Assembly: GCA_963709155.1 (NCBI GenBank)
Contig: CAVPVD010000005.1
Span: forward strand, 434,001 to 498,000
Direction: 5' to 3'
DNA: 64,000 nt
From: Bog-159 sp963709155
Lineage (GTDB): Bacteria > Acidobacteriota > Terriglobia > Bryobacterales > Bryobacteraceae
Positions within the stretch are counted from its first letter, which is position 1, and each line of letters opens with the position of its first letter. The translations under genes and the position numbers were made by a program. The notes under the pieces are model-generated. The model searched no databases. It had not been told where the DNA came from and saw only the letters and a program-made list of their open reading frames with translations. Positions 36,284-45,000 of this stretch are shown piece by piece.

Positions 36284-37183
36284 TTATGCGCTGACCGAGA
36301 CAGCCAGGTTCCCCATGGTGTGCTGGCTGCAGGCCGCCGGAGAGATCGAGGGTAGCGTGGTCGCTGGTTTTCGCCGGCGCTCGGCCCGGCACAAGCGGCA
36401 GATGCGGCAGTAGCTGACCTTGACACCGGTGGACGAGCGGCGTGTGCGGACGTGAAAGAATTCCCGCGCCGCGTACCATTGCTCACCGCAGGCTTGGCAG
36501 GTGCGCTGTGGCGGACAATCGGGGCGTTGCGCGAGCTGCTGGCGAAGTTTCTCCCAGGTCAACCGTTTACGGGCACGCCAGTGCTGCCAGCGTTCGCGGG
36601 TATGCGCGACGAAAGCCGCGGCGCGTTTGCGTTGCTCGCGCCGGAAGTCGTCCGAGGAGCGCGCCTCGCGCCACGAGAGTTGCAGGCCCAGCCGGCGCCG
36701 GTACGCGGTCACGGTTTTTTGCGCAAGGCCCCATTGCCGGGCAATGGCTGCGCTGGGGAGCAGGCGCCCTTCGCCGAGCAGGAATTGTTCAAACTCGCCG
36801 CGCCGCGACGGATCGAACCGGCAGGCACGGCGCGCCCGGTCCTTGATCGCGGGATTGCCGAGGCCATGCCGGCCCATCATCTTGCTGATGGAATCCTTGG
36901 TACGTCCAGGCAGCAGGCCCATCACGGCAATGAACGAAGCGCTGAAGCCGTAATCCTGGGTGAAGGCGGTCAGCTTTTTCAGTTCGGGAAAGGTCCACGG
37001 CTTCACTTCCCGGCCCGGGAAAGAGCCATTCAGCACGCCGGCGCGTTGCAATCTCTTGCGTTGATTGTTGATAGCGGCGCGGGTCTTGCCGGCGATCTCC
37101 AGATCCGGCAGCGGTTTATGCAACTGCACAATTTGATCGACCAGCGATTCTAACTGCGTTTTGGTCCAACGGTTTCCAGGCAT
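36284..37183 (-). CDS. Unrecognised protein with Myb/HTH-like repeats and a C-terminal zinc ribbon
   Basis: Strongly basic 299-residue protein. Three helix-rich units with Trp anchors can be seen: 'RWTKTQLESLVDQIV' with 'RAAINNQRKRL' (5-50), 'WTFPELKKLTAFTQ' with 'GRTKDSISKMMGRHGLG' (62-108), and 'SAAIARQWGLAQKTVTAYRR' (about 140-165). A four-cysteine ribbon follows: 'CQACGEQWYAAREFF' and 'CRICRLC' near 225-265. The ribbon resembles the zinc motif that precedes HNH nucleases in phage-type proteins, but no HNH residues follow. It is probably a DNA-binding protein. It converges with kbl. I do not recognise the family. Confidence 0.65.
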   Translation of the reverse strand: MPGNRWTKTQLESLVDQIVQLHKPLPDLEIAGKTRAAINNQRKRLQRAGVLNGSFPGREVKPWTFPELKKLTAFTQDYGFSASFIAVMGLLPGRTKDSISKMMGRHGLGNPAIKDRARRACRFDPSRRGEFEQFLLGEGRLLPSAAIARQWGLAQKTVTAYRRRLGLQLSWREARSSDDFRREQRKRAAAFVAHTRERWQHWRARKRLTWEKLRQQLAQRPDCPPQRTCQACGEQWYAAREFFHVRTRRSSTGVKVSYCRICRLCRAERRRKPATTLPSISPAACSQHTMGNLAVSVSA

Positions 37184-37243
37184 CCCACTGCTTTAAGGAT
37201 AGTGCCGGAGCGGGCTGGCGGGAATACAGGCGAGCGGGTATTT

Positions 37244-38551
37244 TCAGAGTTGCGAGGATACCAGTGCCGGGGAGCCGTGCGCGGATTCCGGCGCGCCTTC
37301 GAGAGGCGCCAGGTTGCCGTCCGCATCGAATTCGATCTCGTGCGGTGGCGTCACGATTTCGAGCAAAGGATGGCGCTCGATCGCGGCACGCAGGTTTTCG
37401 CTCATGGCCAACTGCGCAAGCTCCTGCGAATTGCGGATCCATCCGATGGTGACTTCGCGGGCGTCGAACTTGCCGGCTGTGGGGGCGATGGCTTCCAGGC
37501 ACTCCCGGTCGGTGGGATAGTGGATCGGGGTGCGGATGGCGGAGGGTGTCGAGGCGGTTAGGGAATTCACCCGCGTCGGTACCCAGTCGATGCGGTTGAC
37601 CAGCCGATCGGTGGTGATGTCCGCCATGCCGATGCCGACCGCATTGTTATAGGTGAGATCGCTCAGATCGCGTACGAAAATGCGCTCGATGCGGGGCGTA
37701 TCGGGCCAGGGATTGTAATCGCCCATCACGCTGCGGTTTACCACCTTGGTGTCCATGCCGGCGCCGCTGATGTTCTTGCCGATTTCGTCGACAATCAGGA
37801 GATCGAGGTCCATGGGGATGCGGCCCATCCACGACTTGGCGAGCGCCAGCAGTTCCTCTTCGCGCTGCTCCATGCCCGCCACCGGCACCGCTTCGAGTTT
37901 GGCCGTGTTGTGGTGCGCGTCTTCCAGAATAGCCAGTCCGCCCAGGATCTTGCCGGATTCCAGCACGGTTCGGCCGATGGCCCGGATCGTGTTCTCGAGG
38001 CCCAGCTTGTAAGCATACGTGTGATAGTGCTGTGCGCCGGCAAATTTGCCGAGCCCGATGGCGATCATCTTGAACAGGCCGCTTTCGATCTTGCCCATGA
38101 AATCGGTGTGCCATTTCACGCGTCCGCAGAGCAGCACGCCGTCGCTTTCGTAAGCGTTGCGGTCCATATATGTCTGGATGCCCTGGGGCGTTTTGCCGAG
38201 CGGCACCACGTCGAGGGAACTGCGCACCGGGCAGCCGATAGTCTGCTCGATGATGCCGTAGTGGGCGAGCACATCGGCCTGCCCCTCGGCCGTGGCGGCC
38301 CCGTGACTGCCCATGGCTGGAAAGACGAAGGGGCGCATGCCCTGCGACTTCCAGTACTGGACGGCGGCGCGCGTGATGGTGGCGATATTGGCGATGCCCC
38401 GGCTACCCACGCCGAGGGCCACGCTGGAGCCGGGTTTGAGGCGCGCGGCGAATCCGGAATCGTGAAGCTGGCGCTCGACTTCGGCGGCTACATCGGGGAT
38501 GCGGCAGTCGGGAAAATGCTGGCGTACCAGGAAAAGGCGGGGGAATTGCAT
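37244..38551 (-). CDS. LarA-like (DUF2088, lactate-racemase domain) protein
   Basis: Cytoplasmic protein of 435 residues. 'KPGSSVALGVGSRGIANIAT' and 'VFPAMGSHGAATAEGQADVL' match the LarA N-terminal fold, where a Thr-His motif is common; here 'GSHGA' keeps the His. 'GRVKWHTDFMGKIESGLFKM' and 'DEIGKNISGAGMD' fit the C-terminal part. True LarA uses a nickel-pincer cofactor; the larB/C/E genes are not seen here, so another reaction is possible. ATG 38551 starts the conserved region; upstream codons overlap the operator region. Confidence 0.75.
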   Translation of the reverse strand: MQFPRLFLVRQHFPDCRIPDVAAEVERQLHDSGFAARLKPGSSVALGVGSRGIANIATITRAAVQYWKSQGMRPFVFPAMGSHGAATAEGQADVLAHYGIIEQTIGCPVRSSLDVVPLGKTPQGIQTYMDRNAYESDGVLLCGRVKWHTDFMGKIESGLFKMIAIGLGKFAGAQHYHTYAYKLGLENTIRAIGRTVLESGKILGGLAILEDAHHNTAKLEAVPVAGMEQREEELLALAKSWMGRIPMDLDLLIVDEIGKNISGAGMDTKVVNRSVMGDYNPWPDTPRIERIFVRDLSDLTYNNAVGIGMADITTDRLVNRIDWVPTRVNSLTASTPSAIRTPIHYPTDRECLEAIAPTAGKFDAREVTIGWIRNSQELAQLAMSENLRAAIERHPLLEIVTPPHEIEFDADGNLAPLEGAPESAHGSPALVSSQL

Positions 38552-38609
38552 GGCTTTATGGTAGCAAAGGTGCCCCAATTCCCGGCCGGAACGATGCGCC
38601 GGAAATATC

Positions 38610-38692
38610 TTGAACGCGTTCAGATTTCCCTTGACAGGACTCCCGTATCGGCCTATTCTGAAGTTGAACACGTTCAAGTTGAACGCGTTCAG
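38610..38692 (+). promoter_or_regulatory. Near-consensus promoter flanked by three palindromic operators
   Basis: TTGACA (38631-38636), a 17-bp spacer and TATTCT (38654-38659) form a near-consensus sigma-70 promoter. A palindrome TTGAACGCGTTCA(A) occurs three times: 38610-38623, 38664-38677 (one central mismatch) and 38679-38692. The first is 8 bp upstream of the -35 and the other two cover the start region, with centres 15 bp apart. The downstream gene pair ends in a TetR regulator, the likely binding protein. Confidence 0.85.
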
Positions 38693-38706
38693 AAAGAGAG
38701 GACGGG

Positions 38707-39123
38707 ATGTATATCGTGACGGCGTACGGCATTTACCTGGCGATCAGCCTCGGTCTGACGGTGTGGGTGGCCAGAACTCTGGAGCGCAACGGGCGGGTCT
38801 TCCTGGTAGAGGCGTTTCAAGGCAATGCAGAGCTGGCGGACTCGGTGAACCGGCTGCTGGTCGTGGGATTCTATTTGATCAACGTCGGATATGTGACTTT
38901 GGCTTTGAGCACCTCGAGCGATCCGGGGAGCACGCGCGCGGCGATGGAACTGCTTTCCGATAAGATCGGCGTCGTGCTGCTGGTGCTGGGTTTGATGCAC
39001 TTCTTCAATCTCTACGTCTTTCACCGGCTGCGGAAGCGCGGCCAGGAGCGCTCCGATCGGCGTGTCCATGGGGGAGGCGCTTGGAGTCCGGAGGGCGCGC
39101 CGCTGGGCAAGGTGCTCGAATAA
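38707..39123 (+). CDS. Small integral membrane protein paired with a TetR regulator
   Basis: Membrane protein of 138 residues with three predicted helices: 'IVTAYGIYLAISLGLTVWVA', 'LLVVGFYLINVGYVTLAL' and 'IGVVLLVLGLMHFFNLYVF'. A basic, Gly-rich tail follows. It is the first gene after the operator-bearing promoter, with GAGAGGA before its ATG. Its stop overlaps the TetR start by one base (TAATG). No family is recognised; the pairing suggests a membrane-stress or lipid-related role, which is inference. Confidence 0.8.
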   Translation: MYIVTAYGIYLAISLGLTVWVARTLERNGRVFLVEAFQGNAELADSVNRLLVVGFYLINVGYVTLALSTSSDPGSTRAAMELLSDKIGVVLLVLGLMHFFNLYVFHRLRKRGQERSDRRVHGGGAWSPEGAPLGKVLE

Positions 39124-39782
39124 TGAACGCCAAGAGCGCGGAGACGCGCGCGCGCATCCTCGATGCGGCCATGGAACTGTTCCGGCGGCAGGGCTTCGAA
39201 GAGACCACCATGCGCGAGATCGCCGCCGGAGCGGGCGTGGCGACCGGCGCCGCATATTACTACTTCGACTCGAAAGACGCCATCGCCCTAGCCTTCTACG
39301 ACCAGTCGCAGCAGGATCTGGAACCGTTGATCGAACAGGCGCTGGCGGGTGGGAAGCATCTGAAAGACCGGCTCGTCGCGCTGCTGGAGGCGAAGTTGCG
39401 GTATTTCGAGCCGAACCGGCGCCTCCTGGGAGCGCTGGCGGCGCACGCGGATCCCGCGCATCCCATTTCGCCCTTCAGCGCGCGGACGCGAGAGATCCGG
39501 GAAAGGGACGTGGCTTCGTTCGTACGTATTCTCGAAGCCAGCGGCACGAAGACGCCGCGCGATCTGGAGCCGCACCTGCCTCGGATTCTATGGATGTACC
39601 AGATGGGCCTGATCCTTTTTTGGATTTACGACCGTTCGCCGGCCCAGGCACGGACGCATACGCTGGTCCGGAAAAGCGCCGCGATCGTGGAGCGCCTGGT
39701 GAAGGCGGCGGCGTTTCCCCTCCTGCGTCCGGTAAGGCGAATGGTAGCGGACCTCATGCAGACGGTGACGGAAGAACCTTGA
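39123..39782 (+). CDS. TetR/AcrR-family transcriptional regulator
   Basis: Regulator of 219 residues. The N-terminal HTH 'TRARILDAAMELFRRQGFEE', 'TTMREIAAGAGVATGAAYYY' and 'FDSKDAIALAFY' is canonical TetR. The helical ligand domain (60-219) is of the long AcrR type, with 'WMYQMGLILFWIYDRSP' near 165-180. ATG 39123 shares a base with the stop of the membrane-protein gene, so they are translationally coupled. It very likely binds the three palindromes at 38610-38692 and represses its own operon. Confidence 0.93.
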   Translation: MNAKSAETRARILDAAMELFRRQGFEETTMREIAAGAGVATGAAYYYFDSKDAIALAFYDQSQQDLEPLIEQALAGGKHLKDRLVALLEAKLRYFEPNRRLLGALAAHADPAHPISPFSARTREIRERDVASFVRILEASGTKTPRDLEPHLPRILWMYQMGLILFWIYDRSPAQARTHTLVRKSAAIVERLVKAAAFPLLRPVRRMVADLMQTVTEEP

Positions 39783-39839
39783 CGCCCGCCCGAATTTCAA
39801 AGCGAAGCCGACACCAAACTGGAGAAGTTGATCCCAAGC

Positions 39840-39882
39840 GGCCGAGCCGCCAATCGGCCGAGCCGCCAATCGGCCGAGCCGC
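39840..39882. repeat. 16-bp direct tandem repeat, about 2.7 copies
   Basis: The unit GGCCGAGCCGCCAATC occurs at 39840-39855 and 39856-39871, then a partial third copy of 11 bp follows. It sits between the TetR gene and the asparaginase-type gene, a 276-bp stretch without other recognised features. It could bind a regulator or be a variable repeat. Confidence 0.7.
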
Positions 39883-40058
39883 GACCGTTAGGGAGCGTCC
39901 AGCGCTCGTCTCCGATTAGAAGTCCTGAGCCCTGCTCGGCAAAGCCATCGTGTGCTGCCATGGCCTGCCCATGTCGTATGGCGGCTGTCCATGTACCCCT
40001 TCGTAAAAAGGAGTACATCATCCCGCTAAAGCTGTGCCATAATGGCTGATTCATAAAC

Positions 40059-41177
40059 ATGAGCGACGATAAAGGGATCAGCCGCAGAGCGGTCATGCTC
40101 GGCTCGGCATTACTGCCGGCGCTGGGTGTGGCTGCTGCGCAAACCTCCAAGACTGTCGTAATTTCCAGCGCCAACGGCGAGCGAGCCTGCGCGCGGGCCA
40201 TGGAGGTTCTGAAAGCAGGCGGCGACACCCTGGATGCGGTGGTCGCGGGCGTCAACATCAACGAAGAGGACCCCGAGGATACGTCCGTGGGTTACGGCGG
40301 ACTTCCGAATGAAGAGGGCGTCGTAGAACTGGATTCCTGCGTGATGCACGGGCCCACCCGCCGCGCCGGTTCGGTCGCCTCCATCCAAGGAAACAAGACG
40401 CCTTCAAAAATTGCCAAGCTGGTGATGGAGCAGACGGACCACATTATGCTGGTGGGCGCGGGCGCGGGGAAGTTCGCCCGGGAGATGGGATACCCGGAAG
40501 AGGATCTGCTGACCGCCAAATCAAGAATGGCGTGGCTCACCTGGAAAATGTCGCTGCGCGACCCGGAGGGACATAGTAATTGGGGTCCGGGCCTGGACGC
40601 GCCCAAGCCGAAGACCATGTCTCTGCTGAAGCAGATGTTCCCCCGGGCGGACGAGGAAACGCTCATCTGGGCATGGGAAATGGCCGTCCATCCAACGCAC
40701 GGCACGATCAACTGCATGGCGCGCAACGCCAAAGGCGAGATGTCCGGTGTCACCACCACCAGCGGCTTGGCCTGGAAGATCGCGGGCCGCGTAGGAGATT
40801 CGCCGATTATCGGCGCGGGATTGTATTTAGATCAGGACGTGGGCGGGGCCGGTTCGACGGGGCGCGGCGAGGAAAATATTCGCATCGCCGGCGGGCACAC
40901 GGTCATCGAAAATATGCGGCACGGCATGACGCCGCGCGAAGCTTGCCTGGATGCACTGAAACGGGTTGCGCGAAACTTCGACAATGACATGGCGCGCCTG
41001 GAAAAAGTAGACCTGAACTTTTACGCGTTACGCAACGATGGCGAGTACGCCGGCGCCTCATTGTGGAACGGGGATATGCGCGCGGGCAAGCTCAGACCCG
41101 CACACTTTGCGGTCAACGACGGCGGCGCCGCCAGCCGTCTGGAGACCAGCGTGTATCTATTCGAACGAAAAGGTTGA
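40059..41177 (+). CDS. Glycosylasparaginase-type N-terminal nucleophile hydrolase, Tat-exported
   Basis: Ntn-hydrolase precursor of 372 residues that would split itself before a Thr nucleophile and cleave N4-(GlcNAc)-asparagine or related amides. A Tat-like signal 'GISRRAVMLGSALLPALG' is present. 'EDPEDTSVGYGGLPNEEG' and 'HGPTRRAGSVASIQG' match the alpha subunit. The cleavage site is 'THGTINCMARNAKGEMSG' with 'VTTTSGLAWK'; most family members have HDT here, so Gly replaces Asp before the Thr. 'GSTGRGEENIRIAGGHTV' belongs to the beta subunit. Confidence 0.88.
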   Translation: MSDDKGISRRAVMLGSALLPALGVAAAQTSKTVVISSANGERACARAMEVLKAGGDTLDAVVAGVNINEEDPEDTSVGYGGLPNEEGVVELDSCVMHGPTRRAGSVASIQGNKTPSKIAKLVMEQTDHIMLVGAGAGKFAREMGYPEEDLLTAKSRMAWLTWKMSLRDPEGHSNWGPGLDAPKPKTMSLLKQMFPRADEETLIWAWEMAVHPTHGTINCMARNAKGEMSGVTTTSGLAWKIAGRVGDSPIIGAGLYLDQDVGGAGSTGRGEENIRIAGGHTVIENMRHGMTPREACLDALKRVARNFDNDMARLEKVDLNFYALRNDGEYAGASLWNGDMRAGKLRPAHFAVNDGGAASRLETSVYLFERKG

Positions 41178-41241
41178 TTCCGGAACGGAAACCTTAAGTT
41201 CGCGGCCCAGGGTTGGATTAGAATAGCAGTTCGTCTAACGA

Positions 41242-41901
41242 ATGGCTCAGATCTTTCATCACAGTACGAATACTTTCTCGCGCATCACTATTTATGGCGC
41301 GGTATTCGGTATCGGATTTCTAACGTGGTGTTTCGCCACGCTCGACCGGTCGGGTTATGAAACGCGCCAGGGAGAAGTGCGCGCGCAGCCCATACCGTTC
41401 AGTCACGTTCACCACGTGGCGGACGATGGCATCGACTGCCGGTATTGTCACACGACCGTGGAAACTTCCAACACCGCGAATATTCCTCCGACTAAGACCT
41501 GCATGAATTGCCATTCGCAGATCTGGAATACGGCCCCTATGCTGGAGCCGGTGCGCGAGAGTTTTCGCACCGGGGCTTCCATCGAATGGACGCGCGTCCA
41601 CGATCTGCCGGATTATGTCTATTTCAATCACAGCATTCATGTGAATAAGGGCGTGGGCTGTGAAACCTGTCACGGACGCGTGGACAAAATGCCGTTGATG
41701 TACCAGGCGAATTCGTTGCAGATGCAATGGTGTCTCGACTGCCATCGGAATCCCGAGCGGCACGTGCGGCCACGCTCCGAAGTGTTCACCATGGGGTACG
41801 AACCGAAGGAAGACCAGGAGACCCTGGGACGCCGGCTGGTGGCCGAATACAAGATCCAGGATCCACGCGCGCTGACCAGTTGTTCCACTTGCCACCGCTA
41901 A
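41242..41901 (+). CDS. actA: Alternative complex III subunit ActA, pentaheme cytochrome c
   Basis: Membrane-anchored multiheme cytochrome of 219 residues. An N-terminal helix ('ITIYGAVFGIGFLTWCFATL') is followed by five CxxCH sites: CRYCH, CMNCH, CETCH, CLDCH and CSTCH. That number is the usual one for ActA in ACIII. The protein carries electrons from the quinol-oxidising complex on the periplasmic side. First gene of the respiratory operon; actB starts 8 bp downstream. Confidence 0.94.
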   Translation: MAQIFHHSTNTFSRITIYGAVFGIGFLTWCFATLDRSGYETRQGEVRAQPIPFSHVHHVADDGIDCRYCHTTVETSNTANIPPTKTCMNCHSQIWNTAPMLEPVRESFRTGASIEWTRVHDLPDYVYFNHSIHVNKGVGCETCHGRVDKMPLMYQANSLQMQWCLDCHRNPERHVRPRSEVFTMGYEPKEDQETLGRRLVAEYKIQDPRALTSCSTCHR

Positions 41902-41909
41902 AGCAGAAG

Positions 41910-44900
41910 ATGAGCGAACCTAACAATCCGTTGAACGTGTTCGGGGACTCCGGGCATCACCACCACCACGACGACGATGAAACGCCGCCGCCGGCTCACA
42001 AGCTCGATCTGCCCGGTGTGCGCGCGCTGCTGGAGAAGTCCCACGGTAAGGAATACTGGCGCAGCCTGGAGGATCTGGCTCAAACGGACGCGTTCCAGGA
42101 TCTGATGCATCGCGAATTCCCGCGCTATGCCTCGGAATGGGAAGACGGCGACAGCCGCCGCAACTTCATGAAGCTGATGGGCGCCTCGCTGGCACTGGCG
42201 GGATTGACCGCGTGTACCCGGCAGCCCACCGAGCTGATCACGCCTTACGTCCGGCAGCCCGAGGAACTGGTGCCGGGGCGTCCGCTGTTCTTTGCTACGG
42301 CCATGCCGCTAGCCTCAAGCTCCGCCGGATTGCTGGTGGAGAGCCACGAGGGGCGGCCCACTAAAGTGGAAGGCAACCCGGACCATCCCGCCAGCCTGGG
42401 CGCGTGCGATGTTTACGGCCAGGCATCCGTGTTGGGCCTGTACGATCCGGACCGCTCGCAGGCGTTGACGCTGGAAGGCGAAATCCGATCCTGGGGCGCG
42501 TTTCTGGGCGCCGTGCAGCAAGCCATCAACCAGCAGAAAGGCAAGAAAGGCTCCGGCCTGCGGATTCTGACGGAGACGGTCACGTCGCCCACACTGGCGA
42601 ACCAACTCAAGGAAACGCTGGCGGCGTTCCCGGCCGCCAAATGGCATCAGTGGGAGCCGGCCGGAGCGCATTCTTCGGCGGCGGGCGCGCGGCTGGCATT
42701 CGGACAGCCGGTCAACACGGTTTACGATCTAAGCGCCGCCACCGTGATCGTATCGCTGGATGCCGATTTCCTTTCTTCGGGCCCGGGCAGCCTCCGATAC
42801 GCCCGGCAATTCTCGGCGCGGCGGCGGGTGCGCGGCGAGCAAACGGAGATGAATCGGCTTTACGTAGTTGAGCCCATGCCGACCCCCACGGGCACAAAAG
42901 CCGATCACCGGATGCCGTTGCGCGCCGCCGAAGTGGAAGAGTTTGCCTGGAGCCTGGCCTCCTCGCTGGGCGCGGATACGGGTGGCCGCAAAGGCGCATC
43001 GACCCAGGCCGACAGTTGGATCGCACCGATTGTGCGCGACCTGCAACAGCATAAAGGGTCCAGCCTGGTGATGGCCGGCGAGCAACAGAGCGCCGCGGTC
43101 CACGCCCTGGCGCACGCCATGAATGCGGCCCTCGGCAACGTGGGCAAGACCGTGATGTACACGGACCCGGTGGAAGCGCAGCCTGCGGACCAGGTGGCGT
43201 CGCTTTCCGACCTGATTAAGGATCTGGACGCGGGGGCGGTGGATCTGCTGCTCATCCTGGGAGGCAATCCGGCCTACAACGTACCGGTTGAGATCGGCTT
43301 CCGGGACCGGTTGCAAAAGGCCCCGCTCCGCATCCATCTGAGCCTGTACGAGGACGAAACCAGCGAGCTTTGTCACTGGCACTTGCCCATGACCCACTAC
43401 CTGGAGACATGGAGCGACTGCCGGGCGCATGATGGAACGGTCACGATCATGCAGCCTTTGATCGCGCCGCTCTACACCGGCAAATCCGCACACGAAGTGC
43501 TGGGCATGCTGTCTGGTCAGCTGGAGCGTACCTCGTACCAGATCGTGAAAGACTACTGGGCCAAGCAGCACACCGGCGCGGATTTCGAAGCCTGGTGGCG
43601 GAAAGCGGTGCATGACGGAGTCGTAGCGGATTCCGCGCTGGCGTCGAAAACCGTCGCGTTAAAAGCTGGATGGGCCGCCTCGGCGCCGCCGCCGGCCAGC
43701 CCTCAGGGCTTGGAAGTGGTCTTCCGGCCGGATCCCGCCGTCTACGATGGCCGGTTTGCAAACAATGGGTGGCTGCAAGAATGGCCCCGGCCAATTACCC
43801 AACTGACCTGGGACAATGCGGCGATCTTCAGCCCCAAGACCGCCATGGAAAAAGGCGTCGTCTCGACCGACCTGGTGGAGATTGCCTATAAAGGTTACAA
43901 AATGCGTGCGCCCGTTTTCATCCAACCGGGGCATGCGGATGGCTCGGTGACGGTGCACCTGGGCTACGGAAGGACGCGGTCCGGGCACGTCGGCACGCGC
44001 ATCGGCTTCAATGCATACGGGATGCGCACTTCCGCCGCGCTATGGCAGGACTACGGCTTGGACGCGCGCAAAGTCGGCAGCGACTATTTGCTGGTCTCGA
44101 TTCAGGACTTTCACGCGCTGGATTCCGGGCGGCACACCATCGAGAAGGCCAATATCGCGGACTATCGCAAGAATCCGAACCTGATCCAGGAGGATTTCGA
44201 GCAGCCGCCGCCCGGCCTGACGATATATCCGGGATTTACTTACGACAAGTATGCCTGGGGCATGGCCATCGATTTGACCGCCTGCACCGGCTGCGGGGCG
44301 TGCGTGGTCGCCTGCCAGGCCGAAAACAATATTGCGGTGGTCGGCAAGGAAGAAGTCCATCACGGCCGGCATATGCATTGGCTGCGCGTAGATAGCTATT
44401 ACAGCGGAGCTCCGGAGAATCCGGCGATCTATAATCAGCCGGTGCCTTGCATGCAGTGCGAGAACGCGCCATGCGAGCTGGTGTGCCCGGTCCAGGCTAC
44501 CAATCACAGCAGCGAAGGCCTGAACGACATGGTGTACAACCGCTGCGTGGGCACCCGCTACTGTTCCAATAACTGTCCGTATAAAGTGCGCCGCTTTAAC
44601 TTTTTCCTGTTCTCGGATTTCAAGACGCCCAGCCTGAAACTGCAGCGCAACCCGGATGTGAGCGTGCGCAGCCGCGGCGTGATGGAGAAGTGTACCTACT
44701 GCGTGCAGCGAATTAATAAAGCCAAGATCGATTCCGAGAAGGAAGATCGCAAAGTGCGCGACGGAGAAATCCTGACCGCGTGCCAGGCTACCTGCCCAAC
44801 TGAAGCCATCATTTTTGGCAATATCAACGATGCGAATAGCAGGGTGGCCAAGATGAAGGCCGAGAAGACGAATTACGGGCTCCTGGCGGATTTGAATACC

Positions 44901-44981
44901 AGGCCGCGAACCACTTACCTGGCGGCACTGCGGAATCCGAACCCGGAGATTGAGGGTCCTGGGAGGCCTGCGCAGGCATAG
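41910..44981 (+). CDS. actB: Alternative complex III subunit ActB (molybdopterin-fold plus Fe-S domain)
   Basis: Large peripheral subunit of 1023 residues. After a His-rich N-terminus (five His then three Asp) a Tat-type signal 'SRRNFMKLMGASLALAGLTA' is seen near residue 90. The middle is a molybdopterin-oxidoreductase fold that lacks the cofactor in characterised ACIII. The C-terminal part holds four cysteine clusters: 'CTGCGACVVAC', 'CMQCENAPCELVC', 'CVGTRYCSNNCPY' and 'CTYCVQR' with 'CQATCPTEAI'. ATG 41910 is chosen; an overlapping frame back to 41727 lies inside actA. Confidence 0.95.
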   Translation: MSEPNNPLNVFGDSGHHHHHDDDETPPPAHKLDLPGVRALLEKSHGKEYWRSLEDLAQTDAFQDLMHREFPRYASEWEDGDSRRNFMKLMGASLALAGLTACTRQPTELITPYVRQPEELVPGRPLFFATAMPLASSSAGLLVESHEGRPTKVEGNPDHPASLGACDVYGQASVLGLYDPDRSQALTLEGEIRSWGAFLGAVQQAINQQKGKKGSGLRILTETVTSPTLANQLKETLAAFPAAKWHQWEPAGAHSSAAGARLAFGQPVNTVYDLSAATVIVSLDADFLSSGPGSLRYARQFSARRRVRGEQTEMNRLYVVEPMPTPTGTKADHRMPLRAAEVEEFAWSLASSLGADTGGRKGASTQADSWIAPIVRDLQQHKGSSLVMAGEQQSAAVHALAHAMNAALGNVGKTVMYTDPVEAQPADQVASLSDLIKDLDAGAVDLLLILGGNPAYNVPVEIGFRDRLQKAPLRIHLSLYEDETSELCHWHLPMTHYLETWSDCRAHDGTVTIMQPLIAPLYTGKSAHEVLGMLSGQLERTSYQIVKDYWAKQHTGADFEAWWRKAVHDGVVADSALASKTVALKAGWAASAPPPASPQGLEVVFRPDPAVYDGRFANNGWLQEWPRPITQLTWDNAAIFSPKTAMEKGVVSTDLVEIAYKGYKMRAPVFIQPGHADGSVTVHLGYGRTRSGHVGTRIGFNAYGMRTSAALWQDYGLDARKVGSDYLLVSIQDFHALDSGRHTIEKANIADYRKNPNLIQEDFEQPPPGLTIYPGFTYDKYAWGMAIDLTACTGCGACVVACQAENNIAVVGKEEVHHGRHMHWLRVDSYYSGAPENPAIYNQPVPCMQCENAPCELVCPVQATNHSSEGLNDMVYNRCVGTRYCSNNCPYKVRRFNFFLFSDFKTPSLKLQRNPDVSVRSRGVMEKCTYCVQRINKAKIDSEKEDRKVRDGEILTACQATCPTEAIIFGNINDANSRVAKMKAEKTNYGLLADLNTRPRTTYLAALRNPNPEIEGPGRPAQA

Positions 44982-45000
44982 GCCTGCCGATTAGCTCAAA

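Noticed and set aside
41953..41985. Five consecutive His codons in actB, like an engineered tag
   Set aside because: Followed by acidic residues in a natural disordered N-terminus of ActB; no cloning-vector sequence nearby.
42729..43613. 294-codon minus-strand frame inside actB
   Set aside because: Antisense shadow of a conserved respiratory subunit.
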